From NCBI GenBank assembly GCA_050248915.1, contig JBFWRL010000171.1, forward strand, positions 1 to 11,412: a DNA stretch of 11,412 nucleotides, in the 5' to 3' direction. The DNA is from GCA-2770975 sp050248915. GTDB taxonomy: Bacteria; Cyanobacteriota; Sericytochromatia; UBA7694. The notes under the pieces are model-generated. The model was not told where the DNA came from, made no database searches, and worked only from the letters and a program-made list of their open reading frames with translations. Positions 1-7,166 of the stretch are shown here, in pieces; the stretch's first letter is position 1; every line of letters starts with the position of its first letter. The translations under genes and the position numbers were made by a program.

Positions 1-1
1 T

Positions 2-106
2 GCAAATGCCAAAGCGTATTTAGAACAATTGGAACAGCTCAATCGGGTCTTTACCACCAGCGAGGCCGAGCGAACGCATTTGGCCGCCCTCAAACAGGCG
101 CTTTAG
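2..106 (+). CDS. C-terminal end of an unidentified rightward protein (partial)
   Basis: An open frame enters from the left edge and ends with TAG at 104-106, giving 34 C-terminal residues. They are rich in Glu, Gln, Leu and Ala (for example AYLEQLEQLNRVF) and look like a charged helix or coiled coil. No family can be named. The stop codon overlaps that of cheA on the other strand: the two genes are convergent and share 4 bases, with no room for an intervening terminator. The frame could be chance, but the helical composition and neat tail-to-tail fit favour a real gene. Confidence 0.55.
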   Translation, partial: ANAKAYLEQLEQLNRVFTTSEAERTHLAALKQAL

Positions 107-2589
107 ACCGGAATCTGAACCCGTTGCAAAAGTAGCGGCAAGTCAATCAACAAAGCCACTTGGCCGTTGTCGAGCACGGTGGCTCCCAAAAACAAATCGC
201 GTCCGGGCAACATGCTCTGGGGGTTGACCGGCTTGAGCAGAAGCTCTTCTTGGCCGATCACCTCGTCGATCAACAATCCCAAACGCTGTTGGTGGCTTTT
301 GACAATCACCAACCACTGGCCAGGTTCATTTAATGGCAAGGGGCTGTGGGTGCTTTCGCGGGTATAGACGTGTTCTGAGAGTGAGATCACCGGGATATGT
401 TCACCGGCATAAAGGCAGTACTCCGCATTGTTTTTGAGCAGAATCTCGGAGGCAAAGAGTTCGGAAATTTTTTCGATATGTTCCAAGGAAAGGGCATAAA
501 ACTGTCCCCCCACACTGATCAGCAGGGCATTGAGCATGGTCATTTGCGAGGGAATCAAAATGGTATAAAGGGTGCCTTTACCGCGTGTGGATTGAATCTG
601 AATATCGCCGCCGAGGGTTTCGATCTGGGTGCGAACCGCATCCATGCCCACGCCCCGGCCCGAAATATCTGTGGCTGTATCTTGGGTTGAGAGACCGGGT
701 GCAAAAACCAATCTCAGCGCCTGTTCTTCACTCATCTGCAAAGCCGACTGTTCGGAAAGAATGCCCCTTTCAACCGCTTTGTAGCGCAGTTTGGAGGTAT
801 CGATCCCCCGGCCATCATCACGGACATCAATACGGAAGACTTCGCGCTCATAGGCCGCATTGAGTTCGATCAGCCCGCGGGTGGGTTTGCCTTTGCGCTG
901 GCGCTCGTCTGGGGGTTCGAGGCCATGGTCGGCAGCGTTGCGGATCATGTGCATCAGGGCATTGCCCAATTCATCAATCAGGGTGCGATCCATTTCGAGT
1001 TCACGCCCCTCCATGACCAGGTCAATTTCTTTGCCCAGGGATTTGGACAAATCGCGAATCATACGGGGGAAGCGGTTGAAGACCTGTTCCACCGAGACCA
1101 TTTGCAATTGAATACTCAGAGAGTGCAAAGCCGTGGCCACGGTTCCCAAAGAATGCAAAGGATGCTCCAGTTCAATACTGTGATTGTTTTTGGCCGCGTA
1201 CATCAACTCAGCCCGACACATCACCAACTCATCGACCAAATGCAATAATTGCTCTAATTTGCCCGCATCGACCCGCACCAGCGGTGAAGCCCGCGAACCC
1301 GGAAAACGCAGGGTTGGCGTGGGCAATTTGGGCGGCAATTCACTTAATTCAGGCAGGACCTCAAGTGCCGATTCGCTGAGGGGACTGGCCGCTTGCAAAG
1401 GCATTGGGGTGGCCAGGCCTTCTGGGCTCAGCGCTGAAACAATTTCGTCATTCACACTCATGGTCATGACATCGAGGGAGTCTTTGACCTCTCCCACCGA
1501 GAGAATGGCTTCTCGCAGGGTTTCGGGGCTGGCCTGGGTGAGCAAAATGACCTCAAAGAAATTGCCAAAACGCTCTTCTTCCAGCTCAATCACAGGGGGA
1601 ACCGATTTAATAATATCGCCAAATTTTTCCAAGGTGCGGAACACCAGTGTGGCACGGGCCGCTTTGAGCACCACATTGGGAAAGAGCCGTATACCGAGCA
1701 AAACCGCACCATAGCCCTGAGTCTTGGCCACTTTGAGCACATTGAGTTCAAACTCGTTGAGCTCCGGCAAGGTAAAGACCTCTTCAACTTCCACTTTTTG
1801 TGGAATTGGGGAAGTATAGACCGTTTCCCCCAATAAATTGAGGGTCCGAACCGCAGCCACCTCAGCCACGCTGCCGACGGCCTCGGCCAGGTCTTCCCCT
1901 TCGCTGCCCGTGACCAAACTGATAATAAAGCTGTCTTCAAAATTGCCTTCGAGCAAATCCGGGCGTTCGGGCAGGGTTTTAATAATCTCACTGTTCTCAG
2001 CCAAATAGCCCAGAATCATTTGCGCCCGCAGGGCTTTCATCAGGCAATTGGGCAGGAGTTTGACGCGAATTTCAAAGCAGTTTTTGCCATATTTGGCCGC
2101 TTGTAAAATTTTTTCACTTTCGCTCTCAGTATAGGCATGTTGCCAGTCGTTTTCCCAGAGAGGATCGACGGGTACGGGCTCTGCGACTTTGGCTTGGGGA
2201 GAGCTGTATTCTTCCAGGTGTTGAAAGAGGTAGCTGATGTCTTGGGGAGTGGCATTTTCAGGGTCTTGAATATTGCCAATCAGGAGATCCAGGCCATCGA
2301 CACAGGCAAAAAGCAGATCAAGCAAGTGGTTGTCGAGTTGGAAGGTGTGGTTGCGCAGGCCATCGAGCAGGGTTTCCATTTCGTGGCTGAGACGGGTAAT
2401 CTCGTCAAAGTAGTCAAACTCGACCAAGGTGGCCGCCATCCCTTTGATCGTGTGGATGGCACGGAAGAGTTCATTTAAGTATGCAGCATCGTCAGGCGCA
2501 TTTTCCAACGCCAGCAGCGAATCACTGCACTGCTGGAGATGCAAACGGGCCTCGTCAACAAATATGCCAATGTATTGTGAAAGATCCAT
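103..2589 (-). CDS. cheA: Chemotaxis histidine kinase CheA with two tandem P2 domains
   Basis: This cytoplasmic sensor kinase autophosphorylates in response to receptors and passes phosphate to CheY/CheB-type regulators. In the 828-residue protein the HPt (P1) domain covers about 1-125, with phospho-accepting His46 in HTIKGMA. Two similar P2-like regulator-docking domains lie at about 167-250 and 290-375 (LLPNCLMKALRA against LFPNVVLKAARA). The P3 dimerisation helices are at about 437-510. The P4 ATPase has an N box (NALMHMIRNAADHG, 543-556), G1 (DDGRGID, 591-597), F box (LVFAPGLST, 627-635) and G2 (GRGVGMDAV, 644-652). The CheW-like P5 domain is at about 683-828. All catalytic boxes look intact. 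It is the last gene of the cluster, 58 bp after the HDOD gene. The ATG has no strong Shine-Dalgarno sequence. The duplicated P2 is the unusual feature. Confidence 0.95.
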   Translation of the reverse strand: MDLSQYIGIFVDEARLHLQQCSDSLLALENAPDDAAYLNELFRAIHTIKGMAATLVEFDYFDEITRLSHEMETLLDGLRNHTFQLDNHLLDLLFACVDGLDLLIGNIQDPENATPQDISYLFQHLEEYSSPQAKVAEPVPVDPLWENDWQHAYTESESEKILQAAKYGKNCFEIRVKLLPNCLMKALRAQMILGYLAENSEIIKTLPERPDLLEGNFEDSFIISLVTGSEGEDLAEAVGSVAEVAAVRTLNLLGETVYTSPIPQKVEVEEVFTLPELNEFELNVLKVAKTQGYGAVLLGIRLFPNVVLKAARATLVFRTLEKFGDIIKSVPPVIELEEERFGNFFEVILLTQASPETLREAILSVGEVKDSLDVMTMSVNDEIVSALSPEGLATPMPLQAASPLSESALEVLPELSELPPKLPTPTLRFPGSRASPLVRVDAGKLEQLLHLVDELVMCRAELMYAAKNNHSIELEHPLHSLGTVATALHSLSIQLQMVSVEQVFNRFPRMIRDLSKSLGKEIDLVMEGRELEMDRTLIDELGNALMHMIRNAADHGLEPPDERQRKGKPTRGLIELNAAYEREVFRIDVRDDGRGIDTSKLRYKAVERGILSEQSALQMSEEQALRLVFAPGLSTQDTATDISGRGVGMDAVRTQIETLGGDIQIQSTRGKGTLYTILIPSQMTMLNALLISVGGQFYALSLEHIEKISELFASEILLKNNAEYCLYAGEHIPVISLSEHVYTRESTHSPLPLNEPGQWLVIVKSHQQRLGLLIDEVIGQEELLLKPVNPQSMLPGRDLFLGATVLDNGQVALLIDLPLLLQRVQIPV

Positions 2590-2647
2590 GATGCCAACGG
2601 TTTTAATGTAATCATCATAACACGCTTTCGTTTTCGCGCTGAGCCCC

Positions 2648-3514
2648 TTAGGTCATGAGAAGGGCCAATTGACGGGTCTCATCGACTTTTTTTGCCAAGA
2701 TTGGCAGAAGTTTATCCAAGTCCAAAACCCGAATGCCCAAGACCTCTTCAATCAAAGCCGCGTGTTGCTCAAAATGCAGGCGGGCAGAGAGATCTTCGTG
2801 TAACATTTTGACCAATAAATTGGCGGTGGCCACCAGGGTCGGCAAAAGATCAATCTGGCCGTTTTCGTAAAGCGGTTCAAAGGTGTGGTGGCGGCGAATC
2901 GACTCCACCAACATGGGGGGAAAATTCCAGCGCTCCGCCAACGCCCCGCCAATTGCGGCATGGTCAAAGGAAAGAATCTGTTGCTCTGCTTCGTAGACCG
3001 GAATCTGCTCTTTTTGATGCAAATTGGTGGCTTTGTAGACTTCGGGCAGAGCGTATTGGTTGAGGACCATTTTGCCAATATCGTGAATCAAGCCGGCAAT
3101 AAAACACTCTTCGGGTTCGCGGTGTTTGAGCTGAACAGCCAAATGGCGCGAGATCTCAGCGGCCCCAATGGAATGCTCCCAGAAATAACCGGCGTTGAGT
3201 TTATACCCCAGTAAGCCCTTGTTAAGGGTGCTCTGGGTGGTAATCATCATGACCAGGCTTTTGATCGAGCTAAAACCAATGATCATCACCGCTTCAGAAA
3301 TGGTGGTGACCTTGCGAGACAGGCCATAATAGGCCGAATTACAGAGGCGCAGCACTTTGGCCGTCAAGGCCTGATCCGAGCTGATCACATCGGCCAAACT
3401 CGCCACATCGGTATCGGGATCGTTTAATAATTGAATCACCCGCAGCGCCGTTTGCGGCACTTCCGGCAATTCATCTACCCGATTGAGGATATTTCGGATC
3501 GAAAGTTCTCTCAC
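2648..3514 (-). CDS. HDOD-domain signalling protein
   Basis: This 288-residue protein consists largely of one HDOD domain, a non-enzymatic relative of HD phosphohydrolases found in bacterial signalling proteins. The N-terminal hallmark is LPEVPQTALRVIQLLNDP (about 16-33), followed by ISSDQALTAKVLRLCNSAYYG (about 44-64). The AVMIIGFSSIKSLVM helix is also typical. Many HDOD proteins have lost the HD metal site; this one keeps a His-Asp pair in GLIHDIGK (144-145) plus His114, His185 and His209-His210, so leftover metal binding is possible. The start is GTG, overlapping the cheR stop as GTGA, which implies translational coupling. Lying between cheR and cheA, it probably serves the same chemosensory pathway, but its exact role cannot be read from sequence. 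Confidence 0.9.
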   Translation of the reverse strand: MRELSIRNILNRVDELPEVPQTALRVIQLLNDPDTDVASLADVISSDQALTAKVLRLCNSAYYGLSRKVTTISEAVMIIGFSSIKSLVMMITTQSTLNKGLLGYKLNAGYFWEHSIGAAEISRHLAVQLKHREPEECFIAGLIHDIGKMVLNQYALPEVYKATNLHQKEQIPVYEAEQQILSFDHAAIGGALAERWNFPPMLVESIRRHHTFEPLYENGQIDLLPTLVATANLLVKMLHEDLSARLHFEQHAALIEEVLGIRVLDLDKLLPILAKKVDETRQLALLMT

Positions 3515-4326
3515 ACTCTGCCCAGCTTTTGTTTTTGGTAAAAATACGAAGATAATCGATTGTACCCAATGTCTTGGGATTGAATCAACTGTTCGGCCCC
3601 CCCCACAAATAAAACGCCGCCCTCGCGCAGGGACTGGTAAAACTGTTGGTAGACCCGGTGTTTGACTTCGCGGGTAAAATAAATCATCACATTGCGACAG
3701 ACAATCAAATCAAAATTGCCGGGATAGTCATCTTGCAATAAATCGTGGTGAATAAAATGCACCTTTTGCCGCCATTGGGGTTTAAAGCAATAGGCATCGT
3801 GTCGATTGTGCAAACTGCAGGGTTCAAAAAAGGTGCTGATATCGGTTTTGTTGACATGTTGCAATAATTCCGGCAAAAACACGCCTGAACGGGCCTGTTC
3901 AAGGGCCTCTCGGTCAATATCACTGGCGACAAAATGGCAATGCTCGGCAATCCCCAAATGCTCCATCAAGATCACCAGCGAATAGACCTCCGCTCCGACC
4001 GAACAGCCCGCACTCCAGATGCGCAAACGGGGGCGTTTGGCCAGCAACTCTGGCACAATTTTTTGGCGCAATTCCTGAAAGCGCTCGGGATTGCGAAAAA
4101 ACTCCGAGACGTTGATACTCAGCTCATCGAGAAAGCGGCGCACCTCGGCAGGCCGATCGCGCAGATAATCGTAAAATGCCTGCAAATTCTCACAGTGCGC
4201 CACTTGCATGTATTCCTGCAAACGGCGATCCATCTGCACATTTTTGTAATTTTCGAGATTATAACCAGAGAGCTGATGAAACTGCCGCTTGAACAGGCTC
4301 AGTTCAGCTGGGGATATCGGCTGCAT
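3511..4326 (-). CDS. cheR: Chemoreceptor glutamate methyltransferase CheR
   Basis: CheR uses S-adenosylmethionine to methylate glutamates on chemoreceptors for adaptation. This 271-residue protein has the normal family length. An N-terminal helical domain (about 1-75) is followed by NVSEFFRNPERF (72-83), the usual N-x-T/S-x-FFR motif. The SAM-binding motif IWSAGCSVGAEVYSL spans 103-117, then SDIDRE (135-140) and CRNVMIYF (210-217). The family motif is normally CS(T/V)GEEPYS; here GAEVYS keeps the second Glu (113) but loses the first and the Pro, a mild deviation. It starts 18 bp after the TPR gene, with AAAGGGG overlapping that gene's stop as a possible ribosome binding site. Its own stop overlaps the HDOD start. 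There is no C-terminal pentapeptide-binding or TPR extension; the separate TPR gene beside it may supply one. Confidence 0.95.
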   Translation of the reverse strand: MQPISPAELSLFKRQFHQLSGYNLENYKNVQMDRRLQEYMQVAHCENLQAFYDYLRDRPAEVRRFLDELSINVSEFFRNPERFQELRQKIVPELLAKRPRLRIWSAGCSVGAEVYSLVILMEHLGIAEHCHFVASDIDREALEQARSGVFLPELLQHVNKTDISTFFEPCSLHNRHDAYCFKPQWRQKVHFIHHDLLQDDYPGNFDLIVCRNVMIYFTREVKHRVYQQFYQSLREGGVLFVGGAEQLIQSQDIGYNRLSSYFYQKQKLGRV

Positions 4327-4344
4327 GTCTGGGCAGATCCCCTT

Positions 4345-5085
4345 TCATGCGGAAAAAATCCGTGAAAAAGCCAAGAATTCAGCCTGCAAATCTTTGAGCC
4401 GCAATTCAAACTGGGTGCCCGACAAAGCGCGGGAAGCAGATTCTTCCCAGTGGATCTGCAAACCTTTGTCATGTAAATCAAAGCGCAATTCTGAAACTTC
4501 AGGCGAGGGCACCCCCAAGAGTTCAGCCAGGGGCGCAGGACAAAACTGCCAGGCCTCGCTCAAATCTGTCAGCGCCTGCTCCTGACACTCTCCCAATTGC
4601 AGCAGACAAAAGCCCCGCTGAAAGAGCGAAAGCCCCTGTAAATAAGGGTCTTCACTCATGAACAAAGCCAAAGTGAGGTCTTCGACCGCTGAAGGCAGAT
4701 TTTTTTGAACCCGGTGCAAGGTACCACGCAGATTGTAAATGGCGGCCAAAAAAGACAAATAACCTGTGTCTTGTTCGCGTTCGTAGGCCCAATCAATGTC
4801 TTCAAAACAGAGATCCGAAACCTCGGCCTGGATCAGCGTGAGCAGGCGGGTGGCGTCTTCGATGGCGGCCTCGGGTTTGCGCCACAGGGTATGGGCATAG
4901 GCCCGGTAACCCAAGAACTGGATTTGTTCAGCCAGGGAAATGCCACTGGAAAGGGCCTGATTGAGCACCTGTACCGCTTGTTTGTAACGGGCCTGGCCAA
5001 TCAATTCAATCGCTTTTTTTCGCCAATTTTCGGCCTGTTCAGCAGAAACGTGTTGAATAGAAGGGGAAGCTGCGTGAGATTTCAT
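4345..5085 (-). CDS. TPR-like helical protein of the chemosensory cluster
   Basis: This 246-residue protein has no signal peptide or membrane segment and is probably cytoplasmic. Helix pairs resembling tetratricopeptide repeats lie at about 20-85 (RYKQAVQVLNQAL, then PEAAIEDATRLL), 112-145 (AIYNLRGTLHRVQKN, then SAVEDLTLAL) and 150-182 (SLFQRGFCLLQLGE, then ALTDLSEAW). The last 60 residues look like a small beta/alpha segment with no recognised family. TPRs usually mediate protein contacts, so scaffolding of CheR, CheA or the receptor array is plausible but inferred only from position. It sits 27 bp after the CBS gene and 18 bp before cheR. AAGGA lies 11 nt before its ATG. Confidence 0.75.
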   Translation of the reverse strand: MKSHAASPSIQHVSAEQAENWRKKAIELIGQARYKQAVQVLNQALSSGISLAEQIQFLGYRAYAHTLWRKPEAAIEDATRLLTLIQAEVSDLCFEDIDWAYEREQDTGYLSFLAAIYNLRGTLHRVQKNLPSAVEDLTLALFMSEDPYLQGLSLFQRGFCLLQLGECQEQALTDLSEAWQFCPAPLAELLGVPSPEVSELRFDLHDKGLQIHWEESASRALSGTQFELRLKDLQAEFLAFSRIFSA

Positions 5086-5112
5086 CGTCTGAGCGATCCT
5101 TGCAAAAAAATA

Positions 5113-5643
5113 TTAGCCGCCCTCAGCAGAGCCAAATCCACCGCGCAGCGGCTCTGGACGGATATTATACACTTCTGCGGGAAAGAGTCCGGCCAGGTAT
5201 TCAACAATGTCTTTGACCGAAATAATACCGCTGAGAGTGCCATCGTGCTCGACAATTGGAATATGCCGAAATCCCCCCACTGTCATGCGGTTGAGTGCAA
5301 AGGCAATTTTATCTTCGCTAAACAGGCTGACAGGGTCAGGGGTCATAAAGTCTTTGAGCAGAGTGTGGTTGAAGTCGGGCCCTGCTTTTAACACTTTAAA
5401 CAGAACATCTCTTTCGGTAAAAATACCCACGGGCCGGTCGTTATCGACCACCACCACAGCCCCAATTCGTTTGGCCTGCATCAGCTCAATGGCCCCCTGC
5501 AGAGTCGCTGTCGGCGGCAAAGTGATGGGCTTGCGTGGAGACAGACGGCGGATGGTTTCAGCACTGATCGCTGTTTTAACCGGGTCATTGACCATGTAAT
5601 CACTCAAATCGTCAGCATCAAGCATTTCATCCATCAAGGTCAT
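5113..5643 (-). CDS. Two-CBS-domain protein
   Basis: This 176-residue soluble protein is essentially a CBS-domain pair (Bateman module), which senses adenine nucleotides such as AMP, ATP or SAM in many proteins. CBS1 covers about 34-88, ending in VGIFTERDVLFKVL; CBS2 covers about 99-153, with FRHIPIVEHDG and ending in SGIISVKDIVEYL. The TERD and SVKD acidic ends are where ribose is usually bound. The tail continues FPAEVYNIRPEP. No effector domain is attached, so it probably acts on a partner. It starts the chemosensory cluster: excellent AAAGGAGG site 9 nt upstream and 27 bp to the TPR gene. Coupling of energy status to chemosensory signalling is a reasonable guess but unproven. Confidence 0.88.
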   Translation of the reverse strand: MTLMDEMLDADDLSDYMVNDPVKTAISAETIRRLSPRKPITLPPTATLQGAIELMQAKRIGAVVVVDNDRPVGIFTERDVLFKVLKAGPDFNHTLLKDFMTPDPVSLFSEDKIAFALNRMTVGGFRHIPIVEHDGTLSGIISVKDIVEYLAGLFPAEVYNIRPEPLRGGFGSAEGG

Positions 5644-5652
5644 GGTAAGAAC

Positions 5653-5660
5653 CCTCCTTT
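5653..5660 (-). promoter_or_regulatory. Strong ribosome binding site of the CBS gene
   Basis: AAAGGAGG on the minus strand lies 9 nt before the ATG at 5643. It is a near-perfect Shine-Dalgarno sequence, the best in the window, and fixes the start of the CBS protein. Confidence 0.8.
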
Positions 5661-5698
5661 GGTCTGCTGGGCGTAAAATTAGCTGCGGAGACGGGAAC

Positions 5699-5729
5699 AG
5701 CCCTGTTTTGGGCTCTTTCTATTTTAGCA
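5699..5729 (-). promoter_or_regulatory. Putative promoter of the CBS-TPR-cheR-HDOD-cheA operon, with 5' hairpin
   Basis: On the minus strand TGCTAAAAT (5729-5721) reads as an extended -10 (TGn plus TAAAAT). No good -35 is seen at normal spacing. Right after it comes AGCCC-(6 nt)-GGGCT (5714-5699), a 5-bp hairpin at or just after the predicted transcription start. It has no T-tract in the leftward direction, so it is more likely a leader structure than a terminator for the upstream GNAT gene. The consensus is short and could be chance. Confidence 0.4.
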
Positions 5730-5751
5730 TGTCCTGCGGGTCGGGGAAATC

Positions 5752-6291
5752 TTAAACCCAGCCGTACCCCGTCTCGTCGACGGTCTGCCCAGCCATCTCT
5801 AAACTGCGCTGCAAGCAAATTTGCCCCCCCTGTGAAGCATAAAAGTCTGACGCTTTCTGGTTGCCAGAGGCGACCCAAACCAAGATCGTGGCGTGGCCCT
5901 GGGCCCGCAACAGGTCGAAACCCTTGTGTAAGAGGCGTTTGCCCCAGCCTTGGCCATGCCAAGCATCGAGCAGGTAAAGGGCGTAAATCTCGCCCGCAAA
6001 GTCGGGCAAACCTGTGCGTTCGGGCCCCCCACAGACAAATCCCACAATTTGCCCGCTGGGGCTTTCGGCCACCCAGACCCAGTTGGGGGCCTGGGTTGAA
6101 TCTGGGGGAGGCGGCTCCAGCCAGCGAGCCCAATTTTCAGTGCGTTCAGAGACAGAGAGCTGATCGAGCAGTTGATCGGCCAAAATCCCCCGGTAGGTGC
6201 TCAGCCAAGAGGCCACATGGACCGCAGCAATCCCTGACGCATCAGCCTGATTGGCTGGACGCAGGATGAGGACTTCCTTCTCAGAATTCAC
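5752..6291 (-). CDS. GNAT-family N-acetyltransferase
   Basis: This is a predicted acetyl-CoA-dependent N-acetyltransferase of 179 residues, normal for a single GNAT domain. LRPANQADASGIAAVHVASWLSTYRG-like strand and helix (about 10-35) match the usual GNAT N-terminus, read in two parts: LRPANQADASG and VHVASWLSTYRG. WVAESPSGQIVGFVCG (73-88) forms the central strands. EIYALYLLDAWHGQGWGKRL (101-120) is motif A with the Q-x-x-G-x-G-type acetyl-CoA loop, and SGNQKASDFYASQGG (142-156) is motif B. The substrate is unknown. I chose GTG at 6291, 8 bp after the desaturase stop, because a longer frame from 6408 would overlap that gene by over 100 bp and its extra residues are not GNAT-like. The ribosome binding site is weak (AGGGGG inside the end of the upstream gene), suggesting coupled translation. 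Confidence 0.85.
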   Translation of the reverse strand: MNSEKEVLILRPANQADASGIAAVHVASWLSTYRGILADQLLDQLSVSERTENWARWLEPPPPDSTQAPNWVWVAESPSGQIVGFVCGGPERTGLPDFAGEIYALYLLDAWHGQGWGKRLLHKGFDLLRAQGHATILVWVASGNQKASDFYASQGGQICLQRSLEMAGQTVDETGYGWV

Positions 6292-6299
6292 AGACCGTT

Positions 6300-7022
6300 T
6301 TAGGCCCCCTGGTTCTTTTGCACGCCCATCAGCGCCAGCAATTTTTCCATGCGCGGAAAGAAACGGATTGCCCTTAAGAGGGGATTTAACCAGCCGGTGG
6401 TAATACAATAATAGGTATCAAAAGGGGGGGTGTGGTGGATATTGTGGTGCTGGGTCTCCAAGACCAGCCGGTACTCTTGCATAGCAAGCATCCAGGCCGG
6501 TTTTTGGGGCAAGTGGGCCCATTTGTGGAAGAGGTTGGTGAGCACCAAAAACAAATTGGCCATGGTGGCAAAGAGCAAAAGCGCACTGACCAGCGGTCCA
6601 CGTCCGGCCAGATACCAGGCCCCAATAAACGTGCTGATCATGGGCACCACCCAGAGGCAAACGTGCCCGACGGTAAAGACCAAACCGCTGTTGCAGATGT
6701 CTTCGGGCAGATCGTGATGCACGCGAAACAACTCAATCGTCTGGCCAAAGACCGGGGTTTGGGGAGAGCCATAATTGTCAAAAAACCAGTGAAAGAGGCC
6801 CGAGGTAAAATCGCTGGCCAAGACGCCGCCCGCAAAGAGCAGGGGCAGGCTCCAGGCGTAGCCACTTTGGGAAAGTACCGTGGCAGAGAGCCAGACACTG
6901 AGGGCAATCAGAGGCCAGGTCAGCCAGACCGAGACGTGCAGCAGGGCCGTATAAAAGGGGTGGTTTTCTTCGACGCGGGCGGGGGGGGCTTCAGAAAGGG
7001 GGGAATCGGGGTGCGTGATCAT
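6300..7022 (-). CDS. Kua/CarF/FAD4-family membrane desaturase (possible plasmanylethanolamine desaturase)
   Basis: This 240-residue integral membrane protein belongs to the family of human TMEM189/PEDS1, myxobacterial CarF and plant FAD4. Hydrophobic stretches lie at about 28-50, 57-70, 115-137 and 143-163. The family's histidine motifs are all visible: SGLFHWFFDNYGSP (74-87), FRVHHDLPEDI (99-109), NLFHKWAH (163-170) and QHHNIHHTPPFDTYYCITTG (191-210). They would bind a di-iron centre. CarF/PEDS1 makes the vinyl-ether bond of plasmalogens with oxygen; FAD4 desaturates a phosphatidylglycerol acyl chain, so the substrate is not settled. TTAGGAG lies about 10 nt before the ATG. A GNAT gene follows 8 bp downstream. 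No carotenoid, light-response or ether-lipid genes are visible nearby. Confidence 0.88.
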   Translation of the reverse strand: MITHPDSPLSEAPPARVEENHPFYTALLHVSVWLTWPLIALSVWLSATVLSQSGYAWSLPLLFAGGVLASDFTSGLFHWFFDNYGSPQTPVFGQTIELFRVHHDLPEDICNSGLVFTVGHVCLWVVPMISTFIGAWYLAGRGPLVSALLLFATMANLFLVLTNLFHKWAHLPQKPAWMLAMQEYRLVLETQHHNIHHTPPFDTYYCITTGWLNPLLRAIRFFPRMEKLLALMGVQKNQGA

Positions 7023-7046
7023 AATTTTCTAGCTCCTAATTGGGTT

Positions 7047-7055
7047 ATTTTAACA
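7047..7055 (-). promoter_or_regulatory. Putative extended -10 promoter of the desaturase-GNAT pair
   Basis: The minus strand reads TGTTAAAAT (7055-7047), a TGn extended -10 with TAAAAT, about 25 nt before the desaturase ATG. The TAGGAG ribosome binding site (7038-7033) follows closely, giving a short leader. No clear -35 is seen. Confidence 0.35.
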
Positions 7056-7094
7056 CAGAGCGCAGGTTGGCTTTGGGGGTTAAGGGGGGTGGCT

Positions 7095-7103
7095 TGGTAT
7101 AAT
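7095..7103 (+). promoter_or_regulatory. Extended -10 promoter of the small exported protein
   Basis: TGGTATAAT is a perfect TATAAT -10 preceded by TG at extended -10 spacing. The -35 region is poor (TTTGGG at about 7073), which an extended -10 can compensate. Transcription would start near 7110, giving a leader of about 57 nt before the ATG at 7167. It is divergent from the desaturase promoter about 45 bp away. Confidence 0.6.
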
Positions 7104-7166
7104 TTGGAGTGGCCCAAAACAAAATTGGGGAATGTTAAAACACACTTTAAATCACAAGGAAAAATC

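Noticed and set aside
1184..1714. A 176-residue open frame on the plus strand inside cheA
   Set aside because: It is antisense to the conserved CheA frame, has low-complexity Ser/Arg-rich composition and no family signature.
5699..5714. Hairpin considered as a terminator for the desaturase-GNAT pair
   Set aside because: The stem is only 5 bp and lacks a T-tract in the leftward direction; the T-rich side would serve only rightward transcription, where no gene lies.
5627..6133. A 168-residue minus-strand frame overlapping the GNAT and CBS genes
   Set aside because: It is an alternative frame of the GNAT gene, rich in Arg, Gly and Pro as expected for shadow frames in GC-rich DNA, and it overlaps the CBS start.
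6292..6408. A longer GNAT start (ATG at 6408)
   Set aside because: It would overlap the conserved end of the desaturase gene by over 100 bp; the added residues do not look like GNAT, and GTG at 6291 sits just before the domain.
6432..7166. Upstream extension of the exported protein's frame
   Set aside because: It runs antisense to the desaturase. The signal peptide, ribosome binding site and promoter all point to the ATG at 7167.
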